Shown: positions 8,566-17,573 of the stretch, piece after piece
How positions within the stretch are numbered: position 1 is the stretch's first letter
Layout of the letters: every line of letters begins with the position of its first letter
From: Oscillatoria princeps RMCB-10
Lineage (GTDB): Bacteria > Cyanobacteriota > Cyanobacteriia > Cyanobacteriales > Oscillatoriaceae
Assembly: GCA_019359235.1 (NCBI GenBank)
Contig: JAHHHT010000029.1
Location: 45,745-109,744, forward strand
Direction of reading: 5' to 3'
Length of the DNA: 64,000 nt
Position numbers and translations under genes: made by a program
Notes under the pieces: model-generated
The model's database searches: none
What the model saw: the letters and a program-made list of their open reading frames with translations, nothing else
What the model was told of the DNA's origin: nothing

Positions 8566-10374
8566 TTAGCATATTTCTGCGACCAGCAGCCAATTACCAG
8601 CCCGATTCAGACGCCCCCTGACTGTGACCGGCTGCCCGTCTCGACAAGTTTGTAACTGCAGGTCTTCCTCTGGCTGGAGGGTGACGAGTGTCGGGGTTTG
8701 ATTGGCCAGCTCTGGGGGGGCGGTGAGGGTGAGGGTGTAATCTTGGTCGGCGTGCCGGTGGAAGATGCCGGTGTGGGTGGATTGGGGGATTGGAAATGCC
8801 GGGATTTGGGGATTTGGGGATTTGGAGCTGTTTTGTTCTGGGCAGTCGCCGGTGGCGGGATAGGCGTCGGGACGATCTAAATAATAGAGTTGCCAGTGCA
8901 GCCAATCGGGGCGGTCAGGGGTGAGATTGAACAGGGGGATAATTGCTGCCGGTGCGGTGGGCTCTCGCAACAGCGCCTCTTGCAGGGCTCGCACCGGCAA
9001 CTCCCCCGGCTGGCATCCCCGTTCGGCGCACAGGGCTGCGGCCATGCCGGCGGCTTGGCCAATACCCAGAACGGCGGGCTGCAGGCGTGCCGCACCGTTG
9101 GCAATGTGAGAGACGGAGATATTTTTTTCGCAGACTAGCAGGCCATCTGTGCCGGCTGGGATCAGGCAGCCGTAGGGGATGGTGAAGGGGGTGCCGGTCC
9201 ACCGCCCGCCCCAGCGGATGGATTTGGGCTTGACCGGCCACTGGAAGCCGGTATAATGGTGGTCGTTGGGGTAGTTGCCGGTGGCGATGGCCGTTACTTG
9301 GCCATCTGGACTGACAGGCAAGCCGGCGGTGCGCCCTCCGGGCACCGGCAAGATATCTTGCTCGCGCAGGGTGACAAGTCCTTGGACGCGCCGGCTTTCC
9401 CGGCAGTAGGGGTGCGAGGCGTATGCTCCCCCACCCGGGGAGTTAGATGAGGGGAAGATGCTATCGGCCAAGCCATACCGGCGGCCCAGCTGGGTTTGGA
9501 TGAAGCGGGCGAAACTTTGCGTGTGCCACCGGCTTTCCTGGAAAAATTCCTGCCGCGCCGCCTCGGATTCAATCAGGCGTCCGACACCTTCGCCGTAATC
9601 GTTGCCTTTTTGTGGCCAGTTAATCATAAAGCGATTCCCTGGCAGGCGTCCGTAATTGAGGAACTGCTCTGCGCCGTACCCGTCCCAAGCGCCGGCGAAC
9701 TGGTCGGGATTGTCCAAGGGGGGCGCGGGAATTTCGGGGGCTGCCTCACCGGCACCAAAATCCTGTATAATCACAACCCAAGTAGGTGCCTGCACGGGGT
9801 AGCGTTCCGTGAGGGCGCTCTTGGCGGCGGGAGCACTGGGTTCGCCCCACTCGGATTGCAATTCCCAGCCCCATCTGCAGGGAACTTCCCCTAGGGCCAG
9901 CAAGTCTCCGAGTTCGGTGGCGTCCAAGGTCAGTTGGGCCCGGACGGTGAAGTCGCTAAACCGGACGCCGGTGATGAGGTTTCCCTGTCGCAGCACTTCT
10001 TTGGGGTGGCAGCCGGCAATCCAGTGCAAGTTGGGTTCGAGAGCGGCCCAGTCTGAAAAGATTTGGGCACCGAGGCGGGGGTCGTAGGTAAAAAAGCTGA
10101 CCCAGGCGTTGTCTAAGCCGCCGGTCTGCCGCCGGTGGAGTTCCCGGAGGAAGGCACCCCAGATGCCGGTTTGAAAGGCGGCCAGTTCATGGCCATCGGG
10201 GGCGGAAACGCCGGCGGAGGTGAGCATGCCTCCCAGCCAGGGCCCTTCAGTGACCAAGATGGTTTTGGCCCCCCGGCGGGCGGCCTGCAGGGCGGCTGCG
10301 GTGCCGCCGGTGCCGCCACCAACGACTAAAATGTCAGCAGTCAATTCGTCTATCACGGGAAATCCCCAGTGCAA
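8566..10374 (-). CDS. FAD-dependent oxidoreductase
   Basis: A 602-residue flavoprotein. The FAD-binding Rossmann motif is at the N-terminus (ILVVGGGTGGTAAALQAARRGAKTILV split over residues 15-41). It is followed by EGPWLGGMLTSAGV and LDATELGDLLALGEVPCRWG, which resemble the FAD-dependent oxidoreductase family PF12831. A second conserved area is ISVSHIANGAARLQPAVLGIGQAAGMAAALC near residues 420-455, typical of the C-terminal half of the FAD domain. The C-terminal 150 residues are proline-rich and less conserved, ending in a beta-rich segment. The substrate is unknown. The start is uncertain: a TTG at 10374 or a GTG at 10356. The gene is divergent from the dehydrogenase at 10427, with only about 50-70 bp between them. 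Confidence 0.75.
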   Translation of the reverse strand: MHWGFPVIDELTADILVVGGGTGGTAAALQAARRGAKTILVTEGPWLGGMLTSAGVSAPDGHELAAFQTGIWGAFLRELHRRQTGGLDNAWVSFFTYDPRLGAQIFSDWAALEPNLHWIAGCHPKEVLRQGNLITGVRFSDFTVRAQLTLDATELGDLLALGEVPCRWGWELQSEWGEPSAPAAKSALTERYPVQAPTWVVIIQDFGAGEAAPEIPAPPLDNPDQFAGAWDGYGAEQFLNYGRLPGNRFMINWPQKGNDYGEGVGRLIESEAARQEFFQESRWHTQSFARFIQTQLGRRYGLADSIFPSSNSPGGGAYASHPYCRESRRVQGLVTLREQDILPVPGGRTAGLPVSPDGQVTAIATGNYPNDHHYTGFQWPVKPKSIRWGGRWTGTPFTIPYGCLIPAGTDGLLVCEKNISVSHIANGAARLQPAVLGIGQAAGMAAALCAERGCQPGELPVRALQEALLREPTAPAAIIPLFNLTPDRPDWLHWQLYYLDRPDAYPATGDCPEQNSSKSPNPQIPAFPIPQSTHTGIFHRHADQDYTLTLTAPPELANQTPTLVTLQPEEDLQLQTCRDGQPVTVRGRLNRAGNWLLVAEIC

Positions 10375-10426
10375 AAATTTTTAAGTTTTGATAAAGTGTA
10401 GTGGCACTGGCTAAAACAAGAACAGC

Positions 10427-11473
10427 ATGAAAGCGCAGGTATTCAGAGGGGTCAATCAACTGAGCTATGAAGAGGTGCCGGTGCCGGAGATTGGGCCGGA
10501 TGAGGTTCTGGTGCAAGTCCGGGTAGTCGGGCTGTGCCAGTCGGATATTAAAAAAATTCGCTATCCTCTGTATGAGCCTCCGCGCATTTTTGGCCACGAG
10601 ACAGCTGGGACAGTCGCTGCGGTGGGAGCAGAGGTGGCCGGCTGGCAGGTGGGCCAGCGGGTGGTGGTGATGCACCACATCCCCTGCATGCGCTGCGCTT
10701 ATTGCCTGAATGAAAATTTTTCGATGTGTGATGTTTATAAAAACATTACGACGACGGCGGGGTTTGCGCCCAGCGGTGGCGGTTTTGCCGAGTATGTAAA
10801 AGTGCCGGGCCACATTGTGGCCAACGGGGGTCTGATTCCGATTCCCGATGATGTGACGTTTGAGCAGGCCAGTTTTGTCGAACCGACGAACTGCTGTCTG
10901 AAGGCGGTGAAAAAAGCTCAGGTGGCACCTGGACAGACGGTGTTGGTGACGGGTGCTGGGCCAATAGGGCTGATGTTCATCATGCTGGTGAGGTATTTTG
11001 GGGCGCGGGCGATTGCGACGGACTTGCTGCCGTCCAGGATTGAGAAGGCGCTGAGTGTGGGGGCTGAGGCGGCGTTTGACGCGCGGGATGCGGATTTGCC
11101 GGCCAAGGTGGCGGCGCTGACTGGCGGTGCCGGGGTGGATACTACTCTGCTAGCGGTTCCGAGTGAAAAAGCATTCTTCCAGGCTCTGGACTGTACGAGG
11201 AAAGGTGGGAAAATTTTGTTTTTTGCGGAATTTCCGGATGAGGTGGAAATTCCGATAAATCCAAATATTCTGTACCGGCGGGAGGTTGACTTGATGGGAA
11301 GTTACAGTTCGTCGTATCGGGTGCAGGCGCTGGCGGCGGATATTGTGTTTAATAAGAGGATTGATGTGGATGCGCTGGTGAGTGACCGGTATCCATTGCG
11401 GGATTTGGGGGCTGCGGTGGAGCGGGCGGTGAGGCCAGGGGAGGAGACTTATAAGATTTTGATTTATCCGTGA
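10427..11473 (+). CDS. Zinc-dependent medium-chain alcohol/polyol dehydrogenase
   Basis: A 348-residue MDR-family enzyme. The catalytic zinc ligands appear in GLCQSDIKK (Cys at about 37) and FGHETAG (His-Glu at about 60). Four clustered cysteines in CMRCAYCLNENFSMC form the structural zinc site. The NAD(P)-binding motif TGAGPIGLMFIMLV lies at about 172-185. The pattern resembles sorbitol/threonine dehydrogenases and probable L-iditol-type enzymes. The exact substrate cannot be read. The gene starts 52 bp from the divergent flavoprotein gene, so the two probably share a promoter region. It is 211 bp upstream of the wecC-like gene and may not belong to the glycan cluster. Confidence 0.8.
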   Translation: MKAQVFRGVNQLSYEEVPVPEIGPDEVLVQVRVVGLCQSDIKKIRYPLYEPPRIFGHETAGTVAAVGAEVAGWQVGQRVVVMHHIPCMRCAYCLNENFSMCDVYKNITTTAGFAPSGGGFAEYVKVPGHIVANGGLIPIPDDVTFEQASFVEPTNCCLKAVKKAQVAPGQTVLVTGAGPIGLMFIMLVRYFGARAIATDLLPSRIEKALSVGAEAAFDARDADLPAKVAALTGGAGVDTTLLAVPSEKAFFQALDCTRKGGKILFFAEFPDEVEIPINPNILYRREVDLMGSYSSSYRVQALAADIVFNKRIDVDALVSDRYPLRDLGAAVERAVRPGEETYKILIYP

Positions 11474-11684
11474 AGAGCCAGACGACTTTCGGAAAAACTT
11501 AGTGTTTTTACAAACAGGAACCTAATTAATCCAGAAATCGTCGTCTGCTATAATAGCCGGAAAAGTTTTGAAGAAAAAGGCGGCGAGGTTGTCAAGAAGA
11601 TGGCAGCCTGTTGCGTCTATTTCCAACATCCGGAATGCGGCTTAAGAAACCTTACAATTGTTCAGTCAGGCAAAGGCAGGCTTA

Positions 11685-12905
11685 ATGGATAAAGTATGCG
11701 TGGTAGGTTTGGGCTATATTGGCTTGCCGACAGCTAGTTTGCTTGCCAATAGAGGCTATAGAGTGCGTGGAGTGGATGTCAACGCGAGGGTAGTAGAAAC
11801 TATCAATCGGGGTGAGATTCACATTCACGAGCCTGATTTGGATGTTATGGTTAGGTCTGCTGTAAACAGTGGGCTTCTTACAGCGAGCCAAACGCCAGCG
11901 CCTGCCGACGTGTTTATTCTGGCTGTGCCAACGCCATTTAAGGAAGAACACGTACCAGATATTTCTTATGTTGAGGCGGCCACACAGGCGGTCGCACCTT
12001 ATTTGGAACCGGGCAATCTGGTGATTTTGGAATCCACCAGTCCTGTGGGGACAACGGAAAAGATAGCCAGTCAGTTAAAGAAGCTACGCCCCAACATTGA
12101 CGAAGGCTCTCCTATTTATATCGCTCACTGCCCAGAGCGGGTTTTACCCGGTCAAATTCTTAAAGAGTTAATTAGTAATGACCGGATTGTAGGCGGGATT
12201 GACCCAGCTTCAACCAAAAAAGCAGCTGCATTTTATAAAAAGTTTGTGACGGGTGAGGTTTTGGGCACAGATGCGCGGACAGCAGAAATGGCCAAGCTGA
12301 CGGAAAATGCGTTCCGCGATGTCAACATAGCATTTGCCAATGAACTATCTCTGATTTGCGATCGGCTGAATATTGATGTCTGGAAACTCATAGAACTGGC
12401 CAACCGGCATCCAAGAGTAAAAATTCTAAAACCGGGGCCAGGAGTGGGAGGGCATTGTATCGCTGTAGATCCTTGGTTTATTGTAGATTCAGCACCGGAT
12501 CAGGCGCGGCTGATGCGAATGGCCAGAGAAGTAAATGATAGCAAGCCCGAATATGTGTTCGACAAGGTTAAAGCAGCAGCAGCAGAATATAACCAACCCA
12601 TAATTGCTTGTTTAGGGCTAGCTTACAAAGCTAATATTGATGACCTGCGTGAAAGTCCTGCGGTTGCAATCGTAAGGAAACTCGCTGTCGAGGGAGTGGG
12701 TAATGTTTGGGCGGTAGAGCCTCATATTAAATCTCTGCCAGCCAGTCTGGAGGACTTGGGTAATATCCAGATGGTTGACGTTGAAGCCGCAGTGAAGAAG
12801 GCAGATATCGTAGTGCTACTTGTGGATCACTTTGACTTTACAAACATAGATCGGGAATTGCTGAGGGGAAAAATTGTTTTCGATACCCGAGGGATCTGGC
12901 GGTAA
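11685..12905 (+). CDS. wecC: UDP-N-acetyl-D-mannosaminuronic acid dehydrogenase-like nucleotide-sugar dehydrogenase
   Basis: Oxidises a UDP-hexosamine (typically UDP-ManNAc) to the uronic acid for surface polysaccharide synthesis. The 406-residue protein has an N-terminal NAD-binding motif KVCVVGLGYIGLPTA and the block LESTSPVGTTEKI. The central helical domain has HCPERVLPG and AKLTENAFRDVNIAFANEL. The active-site motif is GVGGHCIAVDPWFI, with the catalytic cysteine. The C-terminal UDP-binding domain carries LGLAYKANIDDLRESPA. I chose the ATG at 11685 because GGCAGG lies 5-11 nt upstream and the Rossmann motif then starts at residue 3; a TTG at 11658 is less likely. No WecB-type 2-epimerase is in the window. 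First gene of the glycan region. Confidence 0.85.
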   Translation: MDKVCVVGLGYIGLPTASLLANRGYRVRGVDVNARVVETINRGEIHIHEPDLDVMVRSAVNSGLLTASQTPAPADVFILAVPTPFKEEHVPDISYVEAATQAVAPYLEPGNLVILESTSPVGTTEKIASQLKKLRPNIDEGSPIYIAHCPERVLPGQILKELISNDRIVGGIDPASTKKAAAFYKKFVTGEVLGTDARTAEMAKLTENAFRDVNIAFANELSLICDRLNIDVWKLIELANRHPRVKILKPGPGVGGHCIAVDPWFIVDSAPDQARLMRMAREVNDSKPEYVFDKVKAAAAEYNQPIIACLGLAYKANIDDLRESPAVAIVRKLAVEGVGNVWAVEPHIKSLPASLEDLGNIQMVDVEAAVKKADIVVLLVDHFDFTNIDRELLRGKIVFDTRGIWR

Positions 12906-13075
12906 AGCAATACCACAGAACAGGGTGGTCTTCCGGAGATGAAAACCAGAAGATAGAACTTTTTAGAGGCAATAAATAAGCATTATGGGCGTACAATGTG
13001 ATAGAGTATAGCTATCTCCAAGCAACATACTGTACCTAATTTTATGCCATCCCCATACAGAAGGAGCGGAGAATT

Positions 13076-14650
13076 TTGAGTGATCTCCTGAGAAAAGCTG
13101 TAGACAACTCCATTTGGACAGGTATTGGTTCGATAGGGACAGTCATATTGGCTTTTTTTTTCGCCGGTGTTACTATTCGTTGGCTCGGACAGGCAGAAGC
13201 GGGATTTGCGATAGCTGTTGGCACTATAGTGGAGATTAATAACACGTTTAGTGGTCTGGGGCTTGGCACTGCGGCAACTCGTCAGATTAGTAAATTGCAT
13301 AATGAAAAGGATTTTGAGTCTATCCAACAAATAGCTGGCGTTTGCATGTCTGCGTCACTCGGCTTTGGATTGTTGGGATTCGGCTTCTTTTCTCTGGGGA
13401 GTTCCTTATTGATTGAATGGACTAAATATGAGGGAAATACTTACGCTGGCAAGTGGTATTGCTTTCTGTCAGGTTTAATCTTTTTATTAAGCCAAATTTT
13501 AGTTGCATTCAATACTTTGCTGATTTCTTTACAGCGATTTGATTTGCAGACCAAACTTAATCTTGCTTTTGGAATATGTAAAGGCATTTGCGGTATTACT
13601 CTACTTAAAATATTTCCAAATCTTATTACAGTGGGTGTTGTGTCCGCGCTGCTCTCCGCTGTTAATGTGATGGTAACAGGGTTGACTGTCAGAAAAGTGT
13701 TCAGATTTATGCCCATACCTCTATGGAATTTGAAAACTTTTTTAGAGCTTTGGAATTTTGGGAAGTGGATCTATTTAACTCAAATTACGGGAAGTTTATT
13801 GGATGGACTTGATAAAATTATTTTAGTTTCTTTTTTTGGCAGCGCCCACCTGCCGCTATATACATTTGCGCAAAAGATATATAAACTTGTTCATCAAACT
13901 TTAGTCAATCAGGCTATCTATCTATTTCCTATGCTTTCAGCTCAACAAGAATTGGATGCTGTAGCAGAACGAACTCAAGAGCGTTTGCGCTGGTTTATTG
14001 GTTTGGTTTCCAGCTTAATTTTTTCCGCCACTATTATTGGTGGAAAAGCTCTGTTGGCTATAGTTGTAAATTATGACTTTGCCGATAAAGCTTCCTTTCA
14101 GCTTTTTGTGTTTTCCTGGGTTGGCTACATTCACGCTCAAGCCATAGTCCCATTCTTCTTTGGAATGAGCAAGGGCGATGCAAAAGGGAATTGGATATTT
14201 CATTTAATTTCAGGCTTTGGCATGGTGAGCTGCCTGATGTTGTTTTCTATAAGCTTAGGGTTTAGATACGCGGTTTTGGGAAACCTGGCTGTACTGATAG
14301 GAGTTCTTTTCCTTGGTTGGCGGTATAATAAAATGAAGCCAGCATTTTTTATAAGTTGGTTTTTCAATCCCCTTCATTTATCTATTTTATTGATGTGTTT
14401 GGCCAGCATTACATATTTTGTACAGTCTTACTTAAATGCCTCAATTACCGTGCATTTGGTGACAGTAGTTATTTTTTATTTTTTGTCAGGCATATTTCTG
14501 GCGCGTATTGAAAGAATGTACTTGGGGGGAGCCGAACGCATAGAAACTTTCGGAAGAGCAGCGGCTCTTGTATTCGGCAAAATTGGGGTTGCGGGAACAT
14601 TGTTTTTCCAATTTACAGGAATTCCCTACAAACAAAATCAAAAAATGTGA
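13076..14650 (+). CDS. Wzx-type polysaccharide flippase
   Basis: A 524-residue polytopic inner-membrane protein of the MOP/oligosaccharide flippase superfamily. It would move undecaprenyl-diphosphate-linked repeat units across the cytoplasmic membrane. It opens LLRKAVDNSIWTGIGSIGTV and shows about 12-14 hydrophobic segments spread over its length with few charges between. The amphipathic segments AQKIYKLVHQTLVNQAIYLF and LGLGTAATRQISK resemble other Wzx/RfbX members. The start is TTG at 13076, supported by AAGGAG at 13061-13066. Its stop overlaps the next gene's ATG by one base (TGATG), indicating translational coupling. Codon use is AT-rich compared with flanking genes. Confidence 0.82.
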   Translation: MSDLLRKAVDNSIWTGIGSIGTVILAFFFAGVTIRWLGQAEAGFAIAVGTIVEINNTFSGLGLGTAATRQISKLHNEKDFESIQQIAGVCMSASLGFGLLGFGFFSLGSSLLIEWTKYEGNTYAGKWYCFLSGLIFLLSQILVAFNTLLISLQRFDLQTKLNLAFGICKGICGITLLKIFPNLITVGVVSALLSAVNVMVTGLTVRKVFRFMPIPLWNLKTFLELWNFGKWIYLTQITGSLLDGLDKIILVSFFGSAHLPLYTFAQKIYKLVHQTLVNQAIYLFPMLSAQQELDAVAERTQERLRWFIGLVSSLIFSATIIGGKALLAIVVNYDFADKASFQLFVFSWVGYIHAQAIVPFFFGMSKGDAKGNWIFHLISGFGMVSCLMLFSISLGFRYAVLGNLAVLIGVLFLGWRYNKMKPAFFISWFFNPLHLSILLMCLASITYFVQSYLNASITVHLVTVVIFYFLSGIFLARIERMYLGGAERIETFGRAAALVFGKIGVAGTLFFQFTGIPYKQNQKM

Positions 14651-15534
14651 TGAGAAGAAACGTAAAAATATTTCATAGAATCGTGAAAGCATTTCTATTG
14701 AGAAAGTTAGGCTTCCAGGGAAAAATTTTCTCTGCGAACCAGGCAAAGTTAGATAAGGCGAAACAGGCAGGACGTGAATTGGTGGATATCATGCCAGGAA
14801 TCTTACTTCCAATGGTAATTCACCCAGATATGTATTTTCGGTTGGCCTACACTGACCGCATTTTTGAACCCGCCTCAATATATTTCATTCGCGATTATCT
14901 TCGTCCTGGACAAACTGTTCTGGATGTTGGAGCCAACACAGGATATTTTTCACTGCTATTTTCTCAACTTGTTGGCTCTAAAGGTCAGGTGATCGCTTTT
15001 GAGCCAAGTGAATTTTCTTGTGGTTTGCTCAGGCGAAATCGCGATTTGAACAATTTTACTTGGCTTGAAATACATCAATTCGGGTTGGGAGAGGAAAATG
15101 CAATCGTTAATTTAAATGTTGGCGAACCGGGCATGGATGTATATAATTCTTTAGGTAAAATTGTTCACCCTTGTGCGGATTACAGTAAATTCCGTCAGAC
15201 CCCTATTCAAATCTTTAAAGGAGATGATTGGCTTGAACAAAATAAAGTCAGCCACATCCATTTTATGAAGTTGGATGTGGAAGGCGGTGAGTACAGCGCA
15301 CTCAAAGGAATGAGAGGTTTCTTCAAAGCGCAGAAAGTTTCAATGCTTTTGATTGAGATCACCTACGAAATGTCGCAGGCATTTGGTTATACTCCCTCAG
15401 ATATAATATCAATGCTTCGGGATTTCGGTTATGACTGGTTTGAGCTAAAGCCTTATGGCCGATTGGTGCGGCTTGAAGGAAATATCCCAGAAAATTCAGG
15501 GATGTTTGTGGCGGTCGTGAAGGATTATAGATAA
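14650..15534 (+). CDS. FkbM-family SAM-dependent methyltransferase
   Basis: A 294-residue class I methyltransferase. The SAM-binding motif VLDVGANTGYFSLLF is at about 94-108, the acidic motif AFEPSEFSCGLLRRN follows, and the FkbM-typical MKLDVEGGEYSALKGM is at about 207-222. FkbM enzymes usually methylate sugar hydroxyls in glycans or glycosylated metabolites; here O-methylation of the surface polysaccharide is the likely role (inference from context). The ATG at 14650 overlaps the flippase stop. The next gene, 23 bp downstream, is a second divergent FkbM-family enzyme, suggesting two methylation steps. Confidence 0.85.
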   Translation: MRRNVKIFHRIVKAFLLRKLGFQGKIFSANQAKLDKAKQAGRELVDIMPGILLPMVIHPDMYFRLAYTDRIFEPASIYFIRDYLRPGQTVLDVGANTGYFSLLFSQLVGSKGQVIAFEPSEFSCGLLRRNRDLNNFTWLEIHQFGLGEENAIVNLNVGEPGMDVYNSLGKIVHPCADYSKFRQTPIQIFKGDDWLEQNKVSHIHFMKLDVEGGEYSALKGMRGFFKAQKVSMLLIEITYEMSQAFGYTPSDIISMLRDFGYDWFELKPYGRLVRLEGNIPENSGMFVAVVKDYR

Positions 15535-15557
15535 TTTTTGTAGGATAGGGGTCGAGT

Positions 15558-16313
15558 ATGTTCATTCCTGAATTGTTGAAAACCATTTCTGTTAAATTAA
15601 GGAACTTGTCAATTAAAAGCGAATTTTACTATGCTGATCCGGCCATTTTTGGAGAGCCGAGTTGCTTTGAAACTATTTATGCTTTGACACGATTATATAA
15701 ACCCCAGTACCTTCTTGATATTGGTGCCCATTCGGGGAGATGGGCATATAGCCTGCATCAGTTAAATCCAGAACTGAAGCATGTTGTGTTTTTTGAACCT
15801 CAAACATGTCTTCAAAAAAAATTGCAATCTTTATCATTACCAGGAGTTTCTAAAGCGATTTATAAATGTGGGTTAGGAGAGCGGGAAGAGGTACTCACTC
15901 TTAAAGGGGGCAGTCCTTCAGCGTCATTTTTAGATGCCAGTGAAATCCAAAATCAATGCTTTCCTAACAGCATTTTAGACGAAAGTGAACAGGTAAAAAT
16001 TAAAATTTTAGACAAAATATACGAGCGAGATAAGCTGCCTTATCCGGATTTGATAAAGTTAGATGTCCAAGGATTTGAGTTGAACGTTCTTAAAGGAGGG
16101 ATTAATATTCTTTCAAAATCAAAATATCTGGTCATAGAACTCTCATACCGCCAGTTTTATAAAGAACAGCCGGCACTCTGGGAAGTTTTAAAGTTTTTGC
16201 AGGATAACAACTATACGCTCGTAGCTCGCGGTCACGAGTTTAGAAGCGGACAAAATTATGTAGAATTATTGCAAATGGACGGAATTTTTATCAATACGGC
16301 CTTGGTTCCATAA
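15558..16313 (+). CDS. FkbM-family SAM-dependent methyltransferase
   Basis: A 251-residue protein with LLDIGAHSGRWAYSLHQL (SAM motif I, about 54-71), VFFEPQTCLQKKL (motif II region) and LIKLDVQGFELNVLKGG (FkbM signature, about 170-186). It shares the fold but little identity with the preceding methyltransferase, so it is unlikely to be a recent duplicate. Likely role: methylation of a sugar in the polymer built by this cluster (inferred). It lies in a tight run of genes from the flippase to the polymerase, all in the same direction. Confidence 0.83.
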   Translation: MFIPELLKTISVKLRNLSIKSEFYYADPAIFGEPSCFETIYALTRLYKPQYLLDIGAHSGRWAYSLHQLNPELKHVVFFEPQTCLQKKLQSLSLPGVSKAIYKCGLGEREEVLTLKGGSPSASFLDASEIQNQCFPNSILDESEQVKIKILDKIYERDKLPYPDLIKLDVQGFELNVLKGGINILSKSKYLVIELSYRQFYKEQPALWEVLKFLQDNNYTLVARGHEFRSGQNYVELLQMDGIFINTALVP

Positions 16314-16340
16314 ATTTATTCAATAAATAGAATAGTGGGA

Positions 16341-17573
16341 ATGAAATGTATTGCCCTAGTGGACAGTGTTTGGACTGGCCATCACCCAACCTATTTCAAA
16401 CTATTTGCCAAAACCTTACTAGAGCTTGGGTATGAGGTCATGGCTTTCTGCCCTGAGCCTGGCGAACTGAGCGAGTGGATTGCCCGCCACGCTGGAGATT
16501 TAGTCGCGCAGCTTCACACGTTTAAGCTGTCTGAGCCAGAAGCCAGCCGATTTCCGATTTCTCGATTTCGCGTAACACTTAGTGCTCTAGCTCGCTGGCG
16601 GTATGTAAGGGACGCTATTGAGAAAGCTTCATCGCAATTGAAAAAGGAGCCAGATTTAGTTTTTTTCGCTTACATCGACTCTTATTGGGGATACTTTATC
16701 ACACACCATCTAGTCGATTTTATTTTTCACTATAGGTGGTCAGGTCTTTATTTTAGACCGCGACATCTCCGATTAAAATATCGATTTTTATCTCTTCGTC
16801 GTTGTTTTTTATACCTCGATGCAATTTTGAAGTCACCTCGATGTTGCTCTGTGGGGGTGCTTGATGAGGGGATTGCGCATAAACTGCAAGATAAAATTGG
16901 CAATAAACCTGTGATCGTTTTTCCCGATATTGCGGATGAATCACCGCCCGATAAAAATTTCACAATCGCACAGCAAATCCGAAACAAGGCTGGCAACAGA
17001 AAAATTATTGGTTTATTAGGTTTTTTGCAGAAAACTAAGGGAATTCTGACACTGTTGGAAGTTTCCCAAAAAGCGGTTGAGGAGGAATGGTTTTTTGTGT
17101 TTGCGGGCCAACTGGCTGAGAGATCGTTCCTTCCTCAAGAGTTAATGAGGATCCAGACTCTTGTCAGTCAAAATCCGCCTAACTGTTTTTTTCACTTTGA
17201 ACGCATTCCTGATGAACCCCAGGTTAATTCCCTAATTAGTGAATGTGACGTTTTGTTTGCAGCGTATGAGAATTTCCCCCACAGCAGTAACATTTTAACT
17301 AAGGCCGCTATATTTAAAAAGCCGGTGATTGTCAGCAAAAACTTTTGCATGGCAGAGAGGAATGACAAATTTGTTTTAGGGATTAGCATCCAAGAAGGTG
17401 ATGTTTTTGGTTGCCTGGAGGCGTTACGTCTTTTGGGAAACCGATTGGAGGGAAAGGCTCCTCACCAAGTTTATGGGTTTGAAGAATACAAGCAGTTTCA
17501 TTCACCCGAAAAACTGCGCCTTTCGTTCAAGGCTATTTTAGATACAGCTAGGTTATGCAACAGCGAAGCTTGA
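16341..17573 (+). CDS. Glycosyltransferase, probable GT4-like
   Basis: A 410-residue predicted cytosolic GT-B glycosyltransferase. The N-terminus CIALVDSVWTGHHPTYFKLFAKTL resembles acceptor-binding domains of family 4 enzymes. The C-terminal half has IIGLLGFLQKTKGILTLLE and ISECDVLFAAYENFPHSSNIL followed by KAAIFKKPVIVS, the usual place of the nucleotide-sugar binding E(x7)E region. The motif is not canonical, so the family call is moderate. ATG at 16341 was chosen; a GTG at 16335 adds two residues. The 3' end overlaps the polymerase gene by 19 bp. Confidence 0.7.
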   Translation: MKCIALVDSVWTGHHPTYFKLFAKTLLELGYEVMAFCPEPGELSEWIARHAGDLVAQLHTFKLSEPEASRFPISRFRVTLSALARWRYVRDAIEKASSQLKKEPDLVFFAYIDSYWGYFITHHLVDFIFHYRWSGLYFRPRHLRLKYRFLSLRRCFLYLDAILKSPRCCSVGVLDEGIAHKLQDKIGNKPVIVFPDIADESPPDKNFTIAQQIRNKAGNRKIIGLLGFLQKTKGILTLLEVSQKAVEEEWFFVFAGQLAERSFLPQELMRIQTLVSQNPPNCFFHFERIPDEPQVNSLISECDVLFAAYENFPHSSNILTKAAIFKKPVIVSKNFCMAERNDKFVLGISIQEGDVFGCLEALRLLGNRLEGKAPHQVYGFEEYKQFHSPEKLRLSFKAILDTARLCNSEA